The notes below the pieces were generated by a model. The model was not told where the DNA came from. It worked only from the letters and a program-made list of their open reading frames with translations, and searched no databases. Shown here piece by piece: positions 59,360 through 64,000 of a stretch of DNA of 64,000 bases. The stretch comes from Micropterix aruncella (lineage: Eukaryota; Arthropoda; Insecta; Lepidoptera; Micropterigidae). Position 1 is the stretch's first letter. The number at the start of each line of letters is the position of its first letter. The position numbers and the translations under genes were made by a program. Where the stretch lies: assembly GCA_944548615.1 (NCBI GenBank), contig OX155952.1, forward strand, positions 40,497,231 through 40,561,230. Reading direction: 5' to 3'.

Positions 59360-60017
59360 AGTAGGGCGGTATCGACTACAACGGGCGAACCCGTCACCCC
59401 AGGCTGGTATAATGATATGTGATCGGTTTTTTTCACACGTGGGATGAGCGTAGAAGACGTAGACGTAGACAATTCACTATCTAGCTTCGCCAACTAGTCC
59501 GCGAGAGACCAACCCTTACCGCCCGGCACCAGGTAGTTAACCCAGCGGGCAGACCGAGGGCGCTCGCTTCCAATTATGGCTAGATTTCTATGGCCTCCCG
59601 ACTGGTTACAGTTTCGAAATCGTTTGCGCGGTCCTCTCCCTTGTGTAGCGGTGATTCGGTTACGAATCTTTCAAGGACTACGGCATTCTTTACCCGGTAT
59701 CGGGTAGCCGATCGGTCGTTTCAAGAGCAGTTGCCGTAAGGTTAAAAAACTACTCCCGCTCTAGAGAGGAAAGAAAGCCGTTTCCAGACTCCTCCGACTG
59801 GCAGTCGGAATGCACAATCGATTGGCTGACACTGCTCGGTGTGCAAACCGCCCAGGAGCGCCCGAAGGTTGATTCCTAGGGTAAACTGGTCCGCAGGCTA
59901 GTGTCCTTGTCGGGCTCGCACTTCTGCGTAGAGGCTGCCGGATGGGTGTTGACCCGTGAGTTTGGCCGACCCTTACACACATGGGTCTTAGTGGATTAAC
60001 TGCAACAAGGCCTATTG
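59360..60017 (+). mobile_element. SINE-like retroposon, copy 3 (about 658 bp)
   Basis: It is flanked by a decayed 12-bp duplication, GCTAGGAATATC (59348-59359) and GCTAAGTATATC (60018-60029), 10 of 12 matching. The 5' hairpin ACAACGGGCGAACCCGTCACC-type core and the 3' GGGTGTTGACCCGTGAG block are conserved. It is more diverged than copies 2 and 5. Confidence 0.75.
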
Positions 60018-60029
60018 GCTAAGTATATC

Positions 60030-61060
60030 GGTAATATTTAAACATGGCTTAAAGAAAACATAAAGTAGCACGCGATTCCATCAAGATTGCCATCATGAAT
60101 CTTGCATCTGACGCTCCCATCTGCGGCTAAAGGTCCGTGCACACCACAGCCGTTCCGTAGTCACGTATCCTAGTGCAAATTACACTGCAATTAAATCTAA
60201 AAACTGTAATGTAATTGTAGCTTTAAACGTAAATGTAATTCTAAAGAAAACACGGGATGGAGTATTGATAAAGTTCGAAGGGTGGTTACGGCCGCAGTGC
60301 TGATAAATCGGAGGCAACCTCGCTCCTCTCGCTCTTTCTGGTCACAGCAGCGACTCTTACTCTTACTTTTTATCCATGTAAACTCCACGACTCTGTAATG
60401 TCACGAGTGAATGATCAAAAGTCACGAATGAAATAACAAGCAGATATCTAAATCGCGAATGATCAGGAATAATCGCTGCGTTGCGTTAAAATATATCATT
60501 TACTGCCCCTTTACTATCATTTTTCATCTAGGGCTACTGGAGCAAGATGCTCGACAAAGCTGACACTTGCAATGGATTATACGTAGCTAATACTTTAAAA
60601 CGTTGATTAAGTTTTTTGTACTCGACTACCCAACAAAAAGAAGCGTAAAAAAGGATGTTCAACTATGCATGTCTTCCGTTTTTTTATTCCACTATAAGTT
60701 TTAAACACTCAAACCAATTTAGAAGTATGCAGTATTGTTAGAACCGTTATATTATACCGAGTGTTATAGAAAACCTTAGATGTCAAAATATCATGTAAAT
60801 AGTTGCCTAAATGTCCAAATCCCCGAATGTCAATAAATTAACATAAATATATTGTGTTAAGTTCCGAATGAAAAGTCTGAATGAGTACATTCTGGAAATA
60901 TATATGTATATTTATGGATAAATACATAAATCACAAATATTTCATTAAAAAAAACCGTAAATAAAATACTTATAAATACAGTAGTTCTTTTTTTGTAACG
61001 GCAGCCATGTTTTTTATTGCTTTTAATATATTTACTTGCTAAATATAAATAACTACAAAA
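60030..61060. other. Non-coding stretch, nothing recognised
   Basis: A GC-moderate part at 60060-60380 gives way to AT-rich DNA. No gene is supported; the 63-codon minus frame at 60197-60388 has no domain. Confidence 0.35.
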
Positions 61061-61125
61061 TTTGTTTTTCTCTTGATTTCAGGTAAGATGTTTGGATTAA
61101 TTTAACGAAATAGTCATCGGTGAGT
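61060..61125 (+). other. Candidate recursive splice site with 37-nt RS exon, third
   Basis: TTTGTTTTTCTCTTGATTTCAG ends at 61082 (pyrimidine-rich tract with good AG) and abuts GTAAGA at 61083. A second donor GTGAGT starts at 61120, delimiting a 37-nt exon (61083-61119). The exon length is not a multiple of three and the frame matching the exon at 2329 reads only KMFGLI before a stop. If included it would truncate the protein, as expected for an RS exon that is normally removed. Confidence 0.55.
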
Positions 61126-61179
61126 CTTCCTTCGTTTTTCCTATATTTTTTAAATACTTACTCGTACACGTATCGCAAA

Positions 61180-61500
61180 GCCGAATTCCTCTTTAATAAC
61201 TCTGCGTAGCCCGTAGCCAGACTTATGCCGAGAGCGATCATGCAAAGGAGAGATCGCTGGATAAATGTCATTAAAGTTAATACTTTTATTATACGCGCCA
61301 TAGACTATTTTGTAGGAATTTTCTCCGTAATGAAGGTGTTTATACAGTCGCTTAATGTCAGGCGTCGCTGTCTGTCACCCAAGGCGTTCGCCGTTTAGAC
61401 AATTTGCCGTCACGTCTCGGCCATTTTATGAGCCCGCTCTGCTCTCCTACGCGTAATAGAGGAAGTGCCTGCGTAATTATTGAATATCGTAACAGTAAGT
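61180..61500. promoter_or_regulatory. Candidate regulatory element
   Basis: It lies just after the ratchet-like site. It is CpG-enriched and non-coding, with ATAAATGTCATTAAAG, ATTATACGCGCCATAG, GTTTATACAGTCGC, GCCATTTTATGAGCC and GCGTAATTATTG motifs. These are Hox/Meis-type cores at a density not seen in neighbouring DNA. Confidence 0.35.
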
Positions 61501-61589
61501 ACTGACTTTGAGCCTATATACACAGATAGGATGGTAATTTCTATTGGATGGTTGCTAAAATATAAGTATGGCATTTTCTTTCAATGAAG

Positions 61590-62470
61590 TCCTCTGAAAA
61601 GGAAATATTCTTATTAATTTTAAGAAATCGATTAAGAGACATTAACCCGTACACAAATATTCCTTCGGTTTGTGTTCAAAGTGTTCGATCACTGATGACT
61701 TTATCTCATCAACTTCGAACTTCAAAACATTTCGCAGTTAAAAATTCTCTATTACTCTTGTACTACGCTTTCGTCCGCAGTCACCTCGAATATGCTTCTC
61801 AAATATGGTCTCCTAGCTATAATGTTCACATAAAGAGAATTGAACGTATTCAAAATGTGTTCCTGAAACATTTCAATTATTGCTCCTTCTTGTCCTTTCC
61901 CAATCACAACGAAGCAGCTGCTTTTCATGGGCTTCAATCCTTACAATCAAGATGAAAATGCGCAGACGTGGTGTTTTTCCTTAAAATATTGGCAGGTTAT
62001 ATTGATTGTTCTGATCTTCTTGGAATGCTATCTTTCCGTGTACCATCGCGACTCACTCGCCAAACGGAGTTATACCACCTTCCGCAGGTTAGTACTAATT
62101 ATGCACAAAACTGTTTCATGTATAGGGTATGTAAAATTTGTAATACGCAGCTCGGCGATATTGACGTAATTATATTATAAATAATATTTATTCAAAATAT
62201 CTTTAAATAATATGTATGACTATATTATGGAACGTGTATTTACATAAAATTTTATTTACTTATTATGACTCCTTTCTTCCTAGTTCCCACCTGTCCCTAT
62301 GAGTGTTAGTTAATTCTTTAAAAAATATATACTGTTGTGTTTAAATTATGAATGTTTAAGTGGAAACATGTAATTAGCTTAATTTTTTTAACTTTATAAT
62401 TCTGTAACAAATTTATTGTAACAGCTGTATGTTTCCTTAAAAATAATAAAATAAAAATAAAAATAAAAAA
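61590..62470 (+). pseudogene. LINE (jockey/CR1-type) reverse-transcriptase C-terminal fragment and 3' tail
   Basis: The frame 61584-61955 reads in part YYAFVRSHLEYASQIWSPSY and RIERIQNVFLKHFNY, the classic thumb/C-terminal region of insect LINE polyproteins. A frameshift near 61950 leads to a second frame (to about 62180) reading LLGMLSFRVPSRLTRQ, TNYAQNCFMYR and QLGDIDV, the usual end of the protein. The 3' UTR ends at about 62440-62470 with an AATAAAATAAAAATAAAAAT-type tail. The element is 5' truncated and frameshifted. Confidence 0.8.
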
Positions 62471-63042
62471 ATCAACATTTTAGGATGTCTTCATTGTTAT
62501 TGTTTTCTGATCCAGAAACTAATAAAAATTAGGACATTTAGGCAAGTCACAAACGATTAATATAATCGATTAATCATCATTGATTATTATTTTTTTTTCA
62601 AATGCACTCATTGATCTTGCTAATAGTAAGTTCGTAGACGCCTGGTAGCTCGTGGACTAAGGTTTGGGCGCCCGCTAAATAAGTCGTGTGATACATCAAG
62701 GAAATCTGATCGTAAAAAAAATGGACTTCATGCATTTAATGAGCGTAGTCGTGCGTATTGCAAATTCGCTGGCGGTGGCGGTGGCTTCAAAGCGGTGGAG
62801 TAACTTATAAAAAAATGGGTCTTTTTTTTTTTTTTTTTAGTTAAATATTAACCAAAAGTACATATAGGATTGTACTTACAAAATACTTAGCTACATTACA
62901 TATTTATATTGCAGCTACATTATAAATCGCCGTATTCATTTGGGGGCACCGCTTCGAATATGTTGCGCAACGAGTAGAAACTAAAAAAAAGATAAGAGAT
63001 ATAAATACATGTCGTTTATAAAAACTCAGTGTAGACAAGATA
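62470..63042. other. Non-coding stretch, nothing recognised
   Basis: AT-rich with a T-run at 62822-62840 and a short GGCGGTGGCGGTGGC patch near 62771. Confidence 0.4.
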
Positions 63043-64000
63043 CTGGAAGCTAATGGGCCCTTACGAGTTGGCCACGAAGACCCATTCTGTACAGGGTTGG
63101 TCACACTCACGGGTCAACACCCATCCGGCGGCCTCCACGCATAAAGTGCGAGCCCGGGTAGGACTCTGGCCTTAGGGCTTGCTTCCCCTAGGAATCAACC
63201 TTCTGGCGCTCCTGGACGGTCTGCGCACCGTGCGGCATATAGCCAATCGACTGTGCACTCTGACTAACATATTGAGTTGTCAACCACAACGGGCGAACCC
63301 GTCACCGCAGGACGTTTTAACGATTGTTCGTTTTATCGACCGTGCAGTGAGCGTAGAAGACTTGGGACATAACAATCCGACGTCTAGCTACGCCACAACC
63401 CGTTAGAGACCAACGCCTTACCGCGAGTAGCCAGGTATGTTACCTGGCGGGCGGCACTCGCGCCCTAACTACCAATTGTGACCAGATTTCTACGGTCTCT
63501 CGATTGGTTCCGAGTTCGAGGTCGCTTGCGCGGTCCTCTCCCTTACGAAGCGGTGAAACGGAGTGCACCGAATCTGTCGCGGACCAAGGCGTCCTTTGCC
63601 CGACTCTGAACCGGGATCGGATGGCCAATGGTCATTTCAAGAGCAGTCGCCGTAAGGTAGACAACTACCCCCGCTCTATAGGAAACAATACAGTTCCCAG
63701 ACTCCCCCGATTGTTAGTCGGAGAGCACAATCGATTGGCTTGCGCCGCTCGGTGCGCAGACCGTCCAGGAGCGCCAGAGGATTGTTCCCAGGGGAGACTG
63801 GTTGACCCAGTGTCCTACCCAGGCTCGCACCCCATGTGTGGAGGCCATCGGATGGGTGTTGACCCGTGAGTGTGACCGACCCTGAAACAGAATGGGTCTT
63901 CGTGGCCAACTCAGCAAGGGCCCATTAGCTCCCATGACTCTGACTAACAGTCGGGGGAGTGGAAGGAGTACTGTTTCCTATAGAGCGCTGGTGGTTGCGG
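63043..64000 (-). mobile_element. SINE-like retroposon, copy 4 (outer, runs off the window)
   Basis: An inverted copy starts with TGGAAGCTAATGGGCCC at about 63043, is split at 63269/63950 by copy 5, and continues beyond base 64000. The split is marked by a 13-bp duplication. Confidence 0.8.
63270..63936 (+). mobile_element. SINE-like retroposon, copy 5 (inner, 667 bp)
   Basis: A full copy in + orientation inserted into copy 4, with the exact 13-bp duplication ACTCTGACTAACA on both sides (63257-63269 and 63937-63949). It starts TATTGAGTTGTCAACC and ends GGGCCCATTAGCTCCCATG. The perfect duplication marks it as one of the youngest copies here. A 121-codon frame inside is not shared with the other copies. 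Confidence 0.85.

Noticed and set aside
63400..63480. tRNA gene inside the SINE-like repeat
   Set aside because: Some resemblance to a tRNA A-box region in reverse orientation, but no cloverleaf and the B-box-like motif is much too far away.

Overview
This is AT-rich animal DNA, most likely from an insect and probably a lepidopteran. That placement rests on cecropia-type mariner remnants, a pogo-type transposon, Penelope-like elements, many 3' LINE ends and TIR/MITE families. No bacterial-style gene, tRNA gene, rRNA gene or CRISPR array is visible. I find no conventional host protein-coding gene. The two long intact reading frames are both transposases.

The + strand carries three places where a 3' splice site directly abuts a 5' splice site (2328/2329, 49363-49375, 61082/61083). 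This is the layout of recursive-splicing ratchet points in very long insect introns. With the lack of host exons and about a dozen CpG-richer, non-coding, homeodomain- and CRE-site-bearing segments, it suggests the window lies inside a giant intron of an unidentified + strand gene, full of candidate regulatory elements. This is inference.

Layout. 0-12 kb: candidate regulatory segments, the first ratchet-like site with a 48-nt cassette exon, a (TA)n tract, a tRNA-SINE fragment, and a mariner remnant interrupted by a 675-bp SINE-like retroposon with a 9-bp target duplication. 12-19 kb: a foldback MITE, Penelope-like fragments, and a broken SWIM/YqaJ-type gene. 19.3-21.9 kb: an intact 2.58-kb pogo-type transposon (622-aa DDD transposase with C-terminal PHD-like finger, near-perfect TIRs, TA duplication). 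22-31 kb: CpG-rich segments, a piggyBac-like MITE, a second (TA)n tract and a strong CpG-rich island at 27.2 kb. 31-35 kb: a second SINE-like copy, LINE fragments and a mariner N-terminal remnant. 38.25-42.82 kb: an intact 4.58-kb TIR transposon with a reconstructible four-exon, 913-codon gene (DUF7869-like, possibly Sola-type). 43-64 kb: regulatory candidates, MITEs, Penelope and LINE fragments, the other two ratchet-like sites, and three more SINE-like copies, one inserted in another.

The pogo and the 4.58-kb transposons each landed in a different copy of the same older repeat, so each copy provides the empty site for the other insertion. That fixes both element borders almost to the base.
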